DNA of 64,000 nucleotides from Daejeonella sp. (GTDB lineage: Bacteria > Bacteroidota > Bacteroidia > Sphingobacteriales > Sphingobacteriaceae). The notes beneath the pieces are model-generated. The model saw nothing but the letters and a program-made list of their open reading frames with translations. It ran no database searches and was not told where the DNA came from. Position 1 is the stretch's first letter. Every line of letters begins with the position of its first letter. The stretch is from assembly GCF_017495225.1 (NCBI RefSeq), contig NZ_JAFEIG010000014.1, positions 1 through 64,000 on the forward strand. The letters run 5' to 3'. Of this stretch, positions 54,583-63,072 are shown piece after piece. Made by a program: the position numbers and the translations under genes.

Positions 54583-56019
54583 CTATTTTTCCCACCAAAC
54601 TTTGGTGTTGATATCATCTCCCCCCATGTTATTAACTGCTTTAAGGTAGTTTGCATTATTATTAGTTACAACAGTTGTTGGATATCTAAATCTTACAGGC
54701 ATAATTTGGTTATTTAGTTGTCCTGCTCCCTTTGGTAATACAGGGAATCCGGTTCTTCGGTATTCAAACCATTGTTGATAGTCATTGAAGAATAATGCAT
54801 AATATTTTTGTAACATAATTCTTTCTAAAGTTCCATTGTAGGCAGCTTTAGCATTTGTAAAATAATTAGCTGGTAGTACGGCACCCCACTGTTCAACTGA
54901 TGCTTTTACTCCATTTTGATAAAAAGTAGCAGCTGATCCGCTTATCTTACCCATTTGAGCCAATTCAGCTTTAATAAATTCAACTTCAGCATAACTCATT
55001 ATAACATTTACCATTGGAGCTGTAACTAAAGCTACATTGAAATTAGATGGTAGGTATGTGAACTGTGATTCAGGACCGCTGTATCCACTCGGAATACCCT
55101 TGTAACCAATATTAGTTTTCCCATCTGATGTTCGAGCTTGAGAGTTCCACCTTACGAGACGTGGATCTACAAAATCATTTAAATTGTCGATAAAAAATCC
55201 ACCAGTAGCTCTAAATGTAGTAAAATCGATTGCTCTTCCCCATGGTGAAACATTCGGAATAACACCAGTAATTTTAAGAATTGCTGCATCCGTATTACTT
55301 GTAAACACTGGATTTGTTGTTGGGTTAGCAATGATATCGGCCATTTTCCCGAATGCATCAATTTCTGTTCTTTTTGATACACGTAATAATAACCTTAGTC
55401 GTAATGAGTTGCTAAACTTTCTCCAGTTGCTTACATTGTTAGCATATAAAATGTCGGTGCCAAAAATCATTGGTCTAGCAGTATTATAAAGGGTATTTGC
55501 CTTTTCAAGATCTGCTATTATCGTTTTGTAAATATCCTCTTGCTTATCAAATTTTGGCTGATAAACCCCCAAATCTCCTTGTACTGCCTCACTCATTGGC
55601 ACATCACCGAAAGAATCGCTTAGTAATGAATATAACCAAGCATTTAAAGTCAATGAAATCGCTTCATAATTTGGATCTTGCGCTGCAATAGCTGCAGCAC
55701 GCATTTCCTTAACATTGTTTATCCAGCGATAATAAGTGTTCCATGTAGAGTTTCCAGCAGATTCGCTAATATCATATCTATGAACTCCACCTGCCACACT
55801 AGGGAAAGGTAAAGCAACTTGCATAATGTCGAATGTAAATGCATCAGCGCGAAGGGTATTGAAGCTACTTACCTCATAAATAATGGGATTTAATAGTGTT
55901 CCAGGACTGATTTTCTCAATCTTGTTCGGGTCGGTATTGACTTCTTGGAAGTCTTTTGTACATGCAAAGCTTAATGAAGCGAGAAGTACAACAGAAAATA
56001 TATTTTTAAAATTTTTCAT
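54583..56019 (-). CDS. SusD/RagB-family outer-membrane lipoprotein
   Basis: The 478-residue protein has a lipobox (SFAC, Cys20) followed by FQEVNTDPNKIEKISPG, the start of the SusD-like type 2 family. TPR-like helices and typical segments (WNTYYRWINNVKEMRAAA, SDSFGDVPMSEAVQGDLGVY, QKYYALFFNDYQQWFEYRRT) follow. It binds the substrate at the cell surface and partners the upstream SusC. Operon context suggests a glycerophospho-compound rather than a glycan. Confidence 0.93.
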   Translation of the reverse strand: MKNFKNIFSVVLLASLSFACTKDFQEVNTDPNKIEKISPGTLLNPIIYEVSSFNTLRADAFTFDIMQVALPFPSVAGGVHRYDISESAGNSTWNTYYRWINNVKEMRAAAIAAQDPNYEAISLTLNAWLYSLLSDSFGDVPMSEAVQGDLGVYQPKFDKQEDIYKTIIADLEKANTLYNTARPMIFGTDILYANNVSNWRKFSNSLRLRLLLRVSKRTEIDAFGKMADIIANPTTNPVFTSNTDAAILKITGVIPNVSPWGRAIDFTTFRATGGFFIDNLNDFVDPRLVRWNSQARTSDGKTNIGYKGIPSGYSGPESQFTYLPSNFNVALVTAPMVNVIMSYAEVEFIKAELAQMGKISGSAATFYQNGVKASVEQWGAVLPANYFTNAKAAYNGTLERIMLQKYYALFFNDYQQWFEYRRTGFPVLPKGAGQLNNQIMPVRFRYPTTVVTNNNANYLKAVNNMGGDDINTKVWWEK

Positions 56020-56066
56020 CTTTATTTTTTTAGCAGTTTAAACTACTGCAGTAAATAATTAAATTT

Positions 56067-59000
56067 TTAAAACTTTACAGTTAAGTTCATTCCAAATGTA
56101 CGTGTAGAAGGCATTTGCCCCATTTCTACTCCTGGTAGTATAGTTGACCCATTTAATGTTGCAGTTTCTGGATCAAACATTGGGAAGTCGGAAATTATTG
56201 CTAAGTCTCTTCCGTACAGTGCTAAAGAAGCATTATTTAGCTTTAACTTTCTACTAAGTTTAGCTGGGATACCGTATTCTAATCTAACTTCGCGTAACTT
56301 AATAAATGAAGCATCAAAACTATTAGACTCAACATTTGCACGTCTGTAGTAATCGCCGTAGAATGCCGCGGGAGCCACTTGTTTTGTATTAGGAGTATAA
56401 GTACCCCCAGTGCCAGCAACCACTCCCTCACCAACAATAAATCCTTCTTCACGTCCTTTTAAAGTGTGTTTTAATTTGCCCTGTTCCGACATTTTGTGAT
56501 GAGTTTGTGAATAAATCATACCGCCGTATTGGCCATCAATAAGAAAACTAAATCTATAATTTTTGTATTGAAACTCATTACTTAATCCACCTCTCCAGTC
56601 AGCATAAGCCTTACCTATATATTGAATCTGACTTGGTCTTGCAGGTAATCCCGAAGTATTGTAAACGATTTGTCCATCAGGCGCTCTTACAAATCCAAAA
56701 CCATAAATATCGCCAGTGGTACCCCCAACTCGAGCCTGGATAGTAGCATTCCCACCATAACCTATATCTTGTTTATCGGTGAGCCCTTCAGCTAATTCAA
56801 GTACTTCATTATCGTTTTTAGACCAGTTTACAGTTGTTGTCCAAGTAAAATTTTGGTTTTTAATTGGTTTAACACCTACCAAAAGTTCGATACCATTATT
56901 TTGTACAACTCCTGCATTTAATACAGCTCTTGAATACCCTGTTGTAGGATCAAGTGGAACGTCAAGAATTTGATTCTTTGTTGTATTTCTATAGAAAGTA
57001 AGATCCATTGTAAAGCGAGATTTGAATAAATTATATTCTAACCCAGCCTCATAACTTGTGGTAATTTCTGGCTTAAATGTAGCATTATGTAAGGTTGTTG
57101 GAACGGATGCAGATGCTGGGAAATCACTTATTCCGTAATATTTACTTGTTTTATAAGGATCAGTATCATTACCTACCTGAGCTGCAGATAAACGTAATTT
57201 GGCATATGTGATAGCGGTTGGTAGTTTGAAGAGTTCATTAAGAATGAAACTAGAGCTAACCGAAGGGTAGAAGAATGAATTGTTTTGTATAGGTAAGGTG
57301 CTCGACCAATCGTTACGACCTGTCACATCCAAAAATATTTTATCCTTCCATGCTAATGAGGCAAATCCATAAACACTATGAACTTTTTTGTTTGAGTAGT
57401 TTGTATTCATCAGCGGATTACTTTGTCCGTTGCTTAATTTATAAACAGCTGGGATAATTAGACCTTCAACCGTACCATTAACCCCAGTGTAACGTCTGTT
57501 TAATGCATTGGCTCCTCCAGAAAAACTAGCATCAAAATCTTTATTTAATTTCGTTTTATAGGTTAAAAGCACATCTGTATTTAACTCAAAATTAAAAATA
57601 TTTTGTTGTTTATAGTACCCTTTCTGGAAATTTGCAGTGCTAAATGGCCTGCGTTGATCGCGATCTTCATTAAGCATGTCAAAACCAGAGCGAACCATCA
57701 AACTTAATTTCTTTGTAAAATCATAGGTTGCCGACATGTTTGCAACAGTTTTATAATTATTAACAGCGTTAGTCATTTCATAAGCAATCAAAAATGGATT
57801 ATCAATGAATGAACTAAAGGGATGTATTTGATCAATTTGCTCTAAACCAGGTCTCCAAATTGGTCTGTACCAATCAAGATTGACATTCGGATTTTGGAAG
57901 ATCATGAAATAGGAGAGCGATTGATTATTATATCCTGTAGCGGGAAGGTTATCGCTAGTTTTATTTGTGAAATTAACTTTAGAGTTTATTCTCAATTTTG
58001 GAGAAAGTTTGAAATTTAAACTAAGAGCTGCTGTTAAACGTTCGTAACCTGTATTTGGCATAATCCATTCGTTTTTTGAATGTGTTATGGATGCCCTTGC
58101 GCTTGCATTTTCGTTTCCTCCATCAAAAGAAACACTATTTGTGAGGGTTGATCCTGTTCGCCAAAAACTTGATATGTTATCAGTGTAAGGTACCCATGGT
58201 AAACGCGTAGCTGATTGTCCGCCAGTTACTGGATCATATTGGAAGTAGGATTGACCATTGAATTTCGGTCCAAAAGCACTACTTGTATTTGATGTGCTCG
58301 CACCATCTGCCGAAGCTCCATAAGAATAGTACAATTCGCTATTAGGTCTAATCGCAGTACCTGTTCCCTGTCCATATTCATATTGAATATCTGGCAGTCT
58401 AAGAATGTCATTATAGCTGTAATTTGAATTTAGTGTTACTCCAATTCCTTTGCTTTTTTTGATCCCCGACTTAGTTGTTATGATTAAGGCTCCATTCGCT
58501 GCACGTGTACCATATAGAGCGGCTGCGCTAGCACCCTTAAGTACAGTTACACTCTCAATGTCGTCAGGGTTAAGGTCTGAGATTCCATTACCAAAATCTA
58601 CCGGAACATCATTGCCAGAACCAGCACCGTATGCATTATTTACACCAGATGATGTTAATCCTCCACTAACAGGCACACCATCTAAAACTATCAAAGCACC
58701 ATTATTATCCGAATTCATAGAAGTTTCACCTCGTAGTATAATCTTGGCAGAATTTACTGGTCCCGAACCTGGAGAAACAATGTTTAAGCCCGCAACTTTA
58801 CCAGATAATGCTCCAACCCAGTTATTTGATCTAGCATCATTTAATGCGTTTTCTTTTAAGGTTTGTGTAGCAAATCCTAATGCTTTTTGCTCTCTTTTAA
58901 TACCTAATGCAGTTACTACCACTTCATTTAAAGTGCTGGTAGATTGTGCTAAAAATATAATTAGATTATTTTCACTCTCATTGTAAACCTTGGTCAAAGT

Positions 59001-59357
59001 GGTATACCCAATCATAGAGAAACTTAAAGATGTTCCTCTTGGAACGTTTAGTGTAAAGCTTCCATCCATACCTGTTACCCCCAAAGATTTTTTGTTCGAG
59101 TCAGTAATGCTTATTCCTGCTAACCCCTCTCTATCTTTGCTATCTACAACCGTACCTTGCAAAATAATTGTTGATTGTTGTCCAATGCTTGAGCTAATCG
59201 ATAATAGATTAAAACTTAATAATAAAAGACATTTGACAGCAATAAGCTTTTTTGAATTGAAATTCCAAATTGGGTTAAATTCTTCGAAAAAGCCTTCTAT
59301 GGATTTTGTCGATTTTTGCAAAAGCTTACCGAAATGATCAGTAAAAATTTTCTTCAT
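56067..59357 (-). CDS. SusC/RagA-family TonB-dependent transporter
   Basis: The 1096-residue protein has an unusually long N-terminal region before its signal peptide (hydrophobic 41-58). A carboxypeptidase-D-regulatory domain (GTVVDSKDREGLAGISI near 70), a plug (LNEVVVTALGIKREQKALGF, then VLKGASAAALYGTRAANG) and a 22-strand barrel ending MNLTVKF follow. It is the first gene of the seven-gene operon running to 48528 and forms the energised import channel with SusD. No closer start codon keeps the signal. Confidence 0.94.
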   Translation of the reverse strand: MKKIFTDHFGKLLQKSTKSIEGFFEEFNPIWNFNSKKLIAVKCLLLLSFNLLSISSSIGQQSTIILQGTVVDSKDREGLAGISITDSNKKSLGVTGMDGSFTLNVPRGTSLSFSMIGYTTLTKVYNESENNLIIFLAQSTSTLNEVVVTALGIKREQKALGFATQTLKENALNDARSNNWVGALSGKVAGLNIVSPGSGPVNSAKIILRGETSMNSDNNGALIVLDGVPVSGGLTSSGVNNAYGAGSGNDVPVDFGNGISDLNPDDIESVTVLKGASAAALYGTRAANGALIITTKSGIKKSKGIGVTLNSNYSYNDILRLPDIQYEYGQGTGTAIRPNSELYYSYGASADGASTSNTSSAFGPKFNGQSYFQYDPVTGGQSATRLPWVPYTDNISSFWRTGSTLTNSVSFDGGNENASARASITHSKNEWIMPNTGYERLTAALSLNFKLSPKLRINSKVNFTNKTSDNLPATGYNNQSLSYFMIFQNPNVNLDWYRPIWRPGLEQIDQIHPFSSFIDNPFLIAYEMTNAVNNYKTVANMSATYDFTKKLSLMVRSGFDMLNEDRDQRRPFSTANFQKGYYKQQNIFNFELNTDVLLTYKTKLNKDFDASFSGGANALNRRYTGVNGTVEGLIIPAVYKLSNGQSNPLMNTNYSNKKVHSVYGFASLAWKDKIFLDVTGRNDWSSTLPIQNNSFFYPSVSSSFILNELFKLPTAITYAKLRLSAAQVGNDTDPYKTSKYYGISDFPASASVPTTLHNATFKPEITTSYEAGLEYNLFKSRFTMDLTFYRNTTKNQILDVPLDPTTGYSRAVLNAGVVQNNGIELLVGVKPIKNQNFTWTTTVNWSKNDNEVLELAEGLTDKQDIGYGGNATIQARVGGTTGDIYGFGFVRAPDGQIVYNTSGLPARPSQIQYIGKAYADWRGGLSNEFQYKNYRFSFLIDGQYGGMIYSQTHHKMSEQGKLKHTLKGREEGFIVGEGVVAGTGGTYTPNTKQVAPAAFYGDYYRRANVESNSFDASFIKLREVRLEYGIPAKLSRKLKLNNASLALYGRDLAIISDFPMFDPETATLNGSTILPGVEMGQMPSTRTFGMNLTVKF

Positions 59358-59707
59358 AATTTAAAGTTTAAGATTTTGACGTTTGTTTTTATTGATTTCG
59401 TTTTATTTCAAATAAAATCATTTATCTTCTTTTATTCTTTTAAAATATTTCGAATAATATTTATTTTATAATAAAACGAAACTATAAACAATTATTCAAA
59501 ATATAAAAAAAACTTTTAATTATAATAATTACTTAATCCATGGCTAATATAAAGGCACTTTTTTATTGAAAACTTAACATTCTCGTAATATGGTTTATTT
59601 AAATAAAAGGATTTCATGTTTACCTTAATTAAACATTTTGCCAAATTGTTAAACTTTTATCCAGGATAATTACCTGATTTTTACCCCTAAAAAAGTATTT
59701 TTGTAGC
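59358..59707. other. divergent promoter region of susC and the PAS kinase
   Basis: This very AT-rich stretch has no gene. On the plus strand a -7 box TATTTTTG at 59696-59703 ends four bases before the kinase ATG. On the minus strand no full consensus was seen for susC. No anti-sigma factor or other SusC regulator is encoded next to it. Confidence 0.45.
59696..59703 (+). promoter_or_regulatory. -7 box ahead of the PAS kinase
   Basis: TATTTTTG matches TAnnTTTG. The best -33 candidate is CTG at 59674-59676 with a 19-bp spacer. Transcription would start at about the ATG, giving a leaderless mRNA. Confidence 0.45.
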
Positions 59708-60895
59708 ATGAATGAAAACAGCGCTTTATTGCATGCAATTATTGAAAATGCGATAGATGGTATTATTACTATTAATGAGCGTGGACTTATCGAATCGATA
59801 AATCCGGCCGCATGCGCGCTATTTGGTTATTCACATGAGGAGGTAATAGGTAAGAATGTTTCAATTCTGATGCCTAAGCCAGATAAAGACCAGCATGATC
59901 AATATATCTCACGTTACCAACAAACAGGTGCTGCCAGTATTATTGGGAAAGGTCGTGATGTAAAAGGACAGAAAAAAGATGGAACTTTATTTCCTTTCCG
60001 CTTAGGTGTAAATAAAGTTAATTTTTCAGGAAGGACAATCTACGCAGGCTTTATTCATGATCTTTCGAAAGAAAAGGAAGCTGAGGCAAAAATTCTTCAT
60101 TATGCATCTCAACTTGAGAAATTGGTTGAAGATCGAACACTTTCACTTCAAAAATCTGTAACTGAGCTTCAAGCTGCAAAAGAGACTGTCAGCAAATCTC
60201 TCGAAAAGGAAAAAGAGCTCAATCAGCTTAAAAGTCGCTTTGTTTCCATGGCTTCACACGAGTTTCGTACTCCTTTAAGTTCTATTACCTTGTCGGCCTC
60301 ACTGATTGAAAAATATAAACTCCAATCAGATGATTTAAATGTGAGCAAACATGTCAGTAAAATAAAAAGTTCAGTAGCTAATTTAACCACTATTCTCGAC
60401 GATTTCCTTTCATTAGAACGTTTGGAAGCGGGTAAAATTGAGACTAATCTTGCCAATTTTGATATCGTAAAACTTTCGGAAGAAATTACTGAAGAAATGC
60501 AGTTAATGGCCAAAAAGGATCAAAACATTATTTACCAACATACAGGTACTCATTGCATGGTTTTACTTGATCAAAACCTGCTTCGTAATTGCATCGTCAA
60601 CTTGATTTCAAATGCTATAAAATATTCTGGCGAAAATACTTTTATTGAATTTAATACAGAATTGACTGATAATGAGTGTGTTGTAACAGTTCGCGACAAT
60701 GGAATTGGTATTCCTGAAATTGATCATAAACATCTTTTTGAACCATTTTTTAGAGCAAATAATACAGGTAATATTCCAGGTACAGGTTTGGGTTTGAATA
60801 TTGTTACTCGATATGTTAAACTAATGGGCGGTAAAGTCAATTTTAGTAGCCTAGTTAATCAGCAAACAGTTTTTACACTTAACTTCTCACAATAA
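59708..60895 (+). CDS. FixL-like PAS sensor histidine kinase
   Basis: The 395-residue kinase has one PAS domain (1-120) closely resembling the FixL haem-PAS: INERGLIESINPAACALFGY, VIGKNVSILMPKPDKDQHDQ with a His at residue 63 in the position of the FixL haem ligand, IIGKGRDVKGQKKDGTLFPF with the distal Arg region, and a coiled-coil linker. The kinase core has the H box SMASHEFRTPLSS near 186, N box NLISNAIKYSG, and G boxes VRDNGIGIPE and GTGLGLNIV. There is no membrane segment, so it probably senses cytoplasmic O2 or NO. It precedes a receiver-CRP regulator by 6 bp. Confidence 0.87.
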   Translation: MNENSALLHAIIENAIDGIITINERGLIESINPAACALFGYSHEEVIGKNVSILMPKPDKDQHDQYISRYQQTGAASIIGKGRDVKGQKKDGTLFPFRLGVNKVNFSGRTIYAGFIHDLSKEKEAEAKILHYASQLEKLVEDRTLSLQKSVTELQAAKETVSKSLEKEKELNQLKSRFVSMASHEFRTPLSSITLSASLIEKYKLQSDDLNVSKHVSKIKSSVANLTTILDDFLSLERLEAGKIETNLANFDIVKLSEEITEEMQLMAKKDQNIIYQHTGTHCMVLLDQNLLRNCIVNLISNAIKYSGENTFIEFNTELTDNECVVTVRDNGIGIPEIDHKHLFEPFFRANNTGNIPGTGLGLNIVTRYVKLMGGKVNFSSLVNQQTVFTLNFSQ

Positions 60896-60901
60896 ATATT
60901 T

Positions 60902-61960
60902 ATGAAGAAAAAAATTCTAATTATTGAGGATAACGAAGATATCAGAGAAAGTTCGATGGAGATTCTAGAACTTGCTGGTTATGAAGTGCTACAGGCTGAT
61001 AATGGTAAAATAGGAGTGGAGCTTGCCCAACAACACCTTCCCGACATGATACTTTGTGATATTATGATGCCTGAGCTTGATGGTTACGGTGTTTTATATC
61101 TGCTTTCAAAAAATCAAAGTACTGAAAATATTCCCTTTATCTTTTTAACTGCCAAGGCTGAACGTGCCGACATGAGAAAGGGTATGGAAATGGGTGCGGA
61201 TGATTATTTAACCAAGCCTTTTGACGATATAGAATTGCTCAATACCATTGAATCACGTTTCAATAAACATCAAAAATTGGAATCTTTTTACAGCCAAAAT
61301 TTTGAAAATCTGAAACATTTGGCCAATCAGAATCATGGATTAGATGAGCTCAAAAAAATAGTTGCCGATAAAAAGGTTAAACATCTAAGGAAAAAGCAAA
61401 TCATCTATTATGAAGGGGATAGCATTTCTGGCATTTACTTAATTTTAAGTGGAAAAGTAAAGGCAATTAAATTGAATGAGGATGGACGAGAATTTGTAAC
61501 TGGAATGTATGGGCCGGAAGATTATATCGGTATCCAAGCCATGTTATCTGGAGATCAATATAATGAAACAGTAGAGGCCGTTGAAGATACCACCATTTGT
61601 TTCCTCCCCAAAGATACTGTTCATCAGTTATTAGATAATTATACCGATATCGGGCAAAAATTCATTAAGGTTCTTTCTAGTAATCTCGTTGAAAAGGAAG
61701 AACAATTATTGCAGCTTGCCTATCATTCTGTTAGAAAGCGCATGGCCGAAATACTTCTACGCCTAGCAAAAAGTACCTCGGATAGTGAAGATCAATTATC
61801 ATTTCGTATTTCACGTGAAGACCTAGCTTCCATGGCGGGAATGGCTACTGAAACTGTAAGTCGTACCTTAAGTGATTTTAAGGATGAGGCCATTATTGAG
61901 AAAAAAGGGAGCGTTATTCAAATTCTTGATCAATCAAAACTCCAAAAAATGAAAAATTGA
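60902..61960 (+). CDS. response regulator: receiver domain fused to a CRP/FNR-type DNA-binding module
   Basis: The 352-residue protein joins a receiver domain (ILIIEDNEDIRE, phospho-acceptor D53 in ILCDIMMPELDG, LTAKAE, YLTKPFD) to a cyclic-nucleotide-binding fold (about 150-270) and an HTH. The recognition helix reads ATETVSRTLSDF, with the E-x-x-S-R residues that in FNR read TTGAT. There is no FNR-type N-terminal Cys cluster, so oxygen sensing would come from the partner kinase by phosphorylation. It merges FixJ and FixK roles in one protein. A matching TTGAT-N4-ATCAC site overlaps its own stop codon. Confidence 0.9.
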   Translation: MKKKILIIEDNEDIRESSMEILELAGYEVLQADNGKIGVELAQQHLPDMILCDIMMPELDGYGVLYLLSKNQSTENIPFIFLTAKAERADMRKGMEMGADDYLTKPFDDIELLNTIESRFNKHQKLESFYSQNFENLKHLANQNHGLDELKKIVADKKVKHLRKKQIIYYEGDSISGIYLILSGKVKAIKLNEDGREFVTGMYGPEDYIGIQAMLSGDQYNETVEAVEDTTICFLPKDTVHQLLDNYTDIGQKFIKVLSSNLVEKEEQLLQLAYHSVRKRMAEILLRLAKSTSDSEDQLSFRISREDLASMAGMATETVSRTLSDFKDEAIIEKKGSVIQILDQSKLQKMKN

Positions 61961-61970
61961 TCTAGATCAC
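61957..61970. promoter_or_regulatory. FNR-like box
   Basis: TTGATCTAGATCAC matches the FNR consensus TTGAT-N4-ATCAA at 9 of 10 positions. Its centre lies about 63 bp upstream of the predicted transcription start of the dehydrogenase gene, close to the -61.5 class I activator position. The upstream gene encodes a regulator with the FNR recognition residues. Confidence 0.65.
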
Positions 61971-62014
61971 TTTTCTGTGTGATGTTACTCATTAGAATTA
62001 GCTTTTCCATTCTT

Positions 62015-62022
62015 TAATTTTG
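62015..62022 (+). promoter_or_regulatory. -7 box of the dehydrogenase-hemN transcript
   Basis: TAATTTTG matches TAnnTTTG, and the predicted start is about 62027, 13 bp before the ATG. No good -33 TTG is present, which fits an activator-dependent promoter. Confidence 0.55.
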
Positions 62023-62039
62023 GGAAATAGCTATAAATA

Positions 62040-63065
62040 ATGAAAGTTGTTGCCTACAGTATTAAAGAATTTGAAAAGGAGTTTTTAGCTCGTGCTAATA
62101 ATAAACAGCATGATATTACTTTGATTTCCAATTCATTAAGCCTTGAAACGGCTATGTATGCAGAAGGTAAGGAAGCTGTTTTAGTTTTTACCAACGACGA
62201 TGTTTCTGAAGCTGTTATTAATAAATTAGCTGATCTTGGAATTAAATATATTGCTACCAGATCTTTAGAAACAGATCATATCGATCGGAAGGCAGCAAGT
62301 TTAAGGCAAATGAAAGTCGCAAATGTGCCTTCATTTTCGCCTGAATCTATCGCTGAATACTCAGTTATGCTCGCTTTATCTTTGAGCCGAAAAATAGTTC
62401 CAACGGTAAACAGTAGTAAGGAATTTGATTTCAGAATTGACCATCATATCGGGTTTAATTTCCATGGTAAAACTGTTGGGATTATCGGACTAGGAAATGT
62501 AGGTAAGGCCACAGCAGCAATTTATAAAGGGATGGGCTGTAGAGTATTAGGCTATGATATTAATTATCCCGAATTAATTCAAGGAGTAGAAAAAAGTACT
62601 TTAGATACTCTTCTAGAGGAATCTGACATTATTTCTCTTCATGTTCCAATCGGAACTGAAACAAAGCATCTCATTAATAATCAAAGTCTTAGTAAGATGA
62701 AGAATGGTGTGATGTTGATTAATACTTCTAGTGGCGAATTAATTAAATCAAGCGATGTTATCAACGCTCTAAAAAGTCGTAAAATAGCATATTTGGGGTT
62801 AGATGGTTATGAATTTGAAAAGAGTCTTTTCTTTACTGATCATCGAAATAGTCATAATAAAGACAATATTTTAGAGCAATTACTTGCCTTCCCTAATGTT
62901 ATCATCTCTCCTCATCAGGCTTTTTTAACCAAGGAAGCTTTACAAGAAATTTCAAATCTTACCATAAAAAATCTAGATAATTGGCATGCAGGAAAATGCT
63001 CAGGAAAAGCTTGTGCTTGTTATGATGGATGCAGAAAAAGCACTCTCAAATTCTTCAATGATTAA
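62040..63065 (+). CDS. D-lactate dehydrogenase-like 2-hydroxyacid dehydrogenase paralog
   Basis: The 341-residue protein has the D-LDH fold: the NAD motif VGIIGLGNVGKATAAIY near 146, SLHVPIGTETKHLI, GLDGYEFEKSLFF, and the catalytic His in ISPHQAFLT near 296. At the substrate-binding Arg (INTSRG in D-LDHs) it has INTSSG, with Ser231 replacing Arg. The C-terminus carries an added Cys-rich tail, CSGKACACYDGCRKS. The substrate may differ from pyruvate, or the protein may act as a redox or NAD(H) sensor. It sits between an oxygen-type two-component system and hemN. Confidence 0.8.
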   Translation: MKVVAYSIKEFEKEFLARANNKQHDITLISNSLSLETAMYAEGKEAVLVFTNDDVSEAVINKLADLGIKYIATRSLETDHIDRKAASLRQMKVANVPSFSPESIAEYSVMLALSLSRKIVPTVNSSKEFDFRIDHHIGFNFHGKTVGIIGLGNVGKATAAIYKGMGCRVLGYDINYPELIQGVEKSTLDTLLEESDIISLHVPIGTETKHLINNQSLSKMKNGVMLINTSSGELIKSSDVINALKSRKIAYLGLDGYEFEKSLFFTDHRNSHNKDNILEQLLAFPNVIISPHQAFLTKEALQEISNLTIKNLDNWHAGKCSGKACACYDGCRKSTLKFFND

Positions 63066-63072
63066 TTGAAAT

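Noticed and set aside
58450..58986. 178-codon plus-strand ORF opposite susC
   Set aside because: It is antisense to the conserved plug domain of susC; codon bias of the real gene explains it.
61925..61936. Second FNR box (TTGATCAATCAA)
   Set aside because: The spacer is only two bases, not four, and it lies within the coding end of the regulator.
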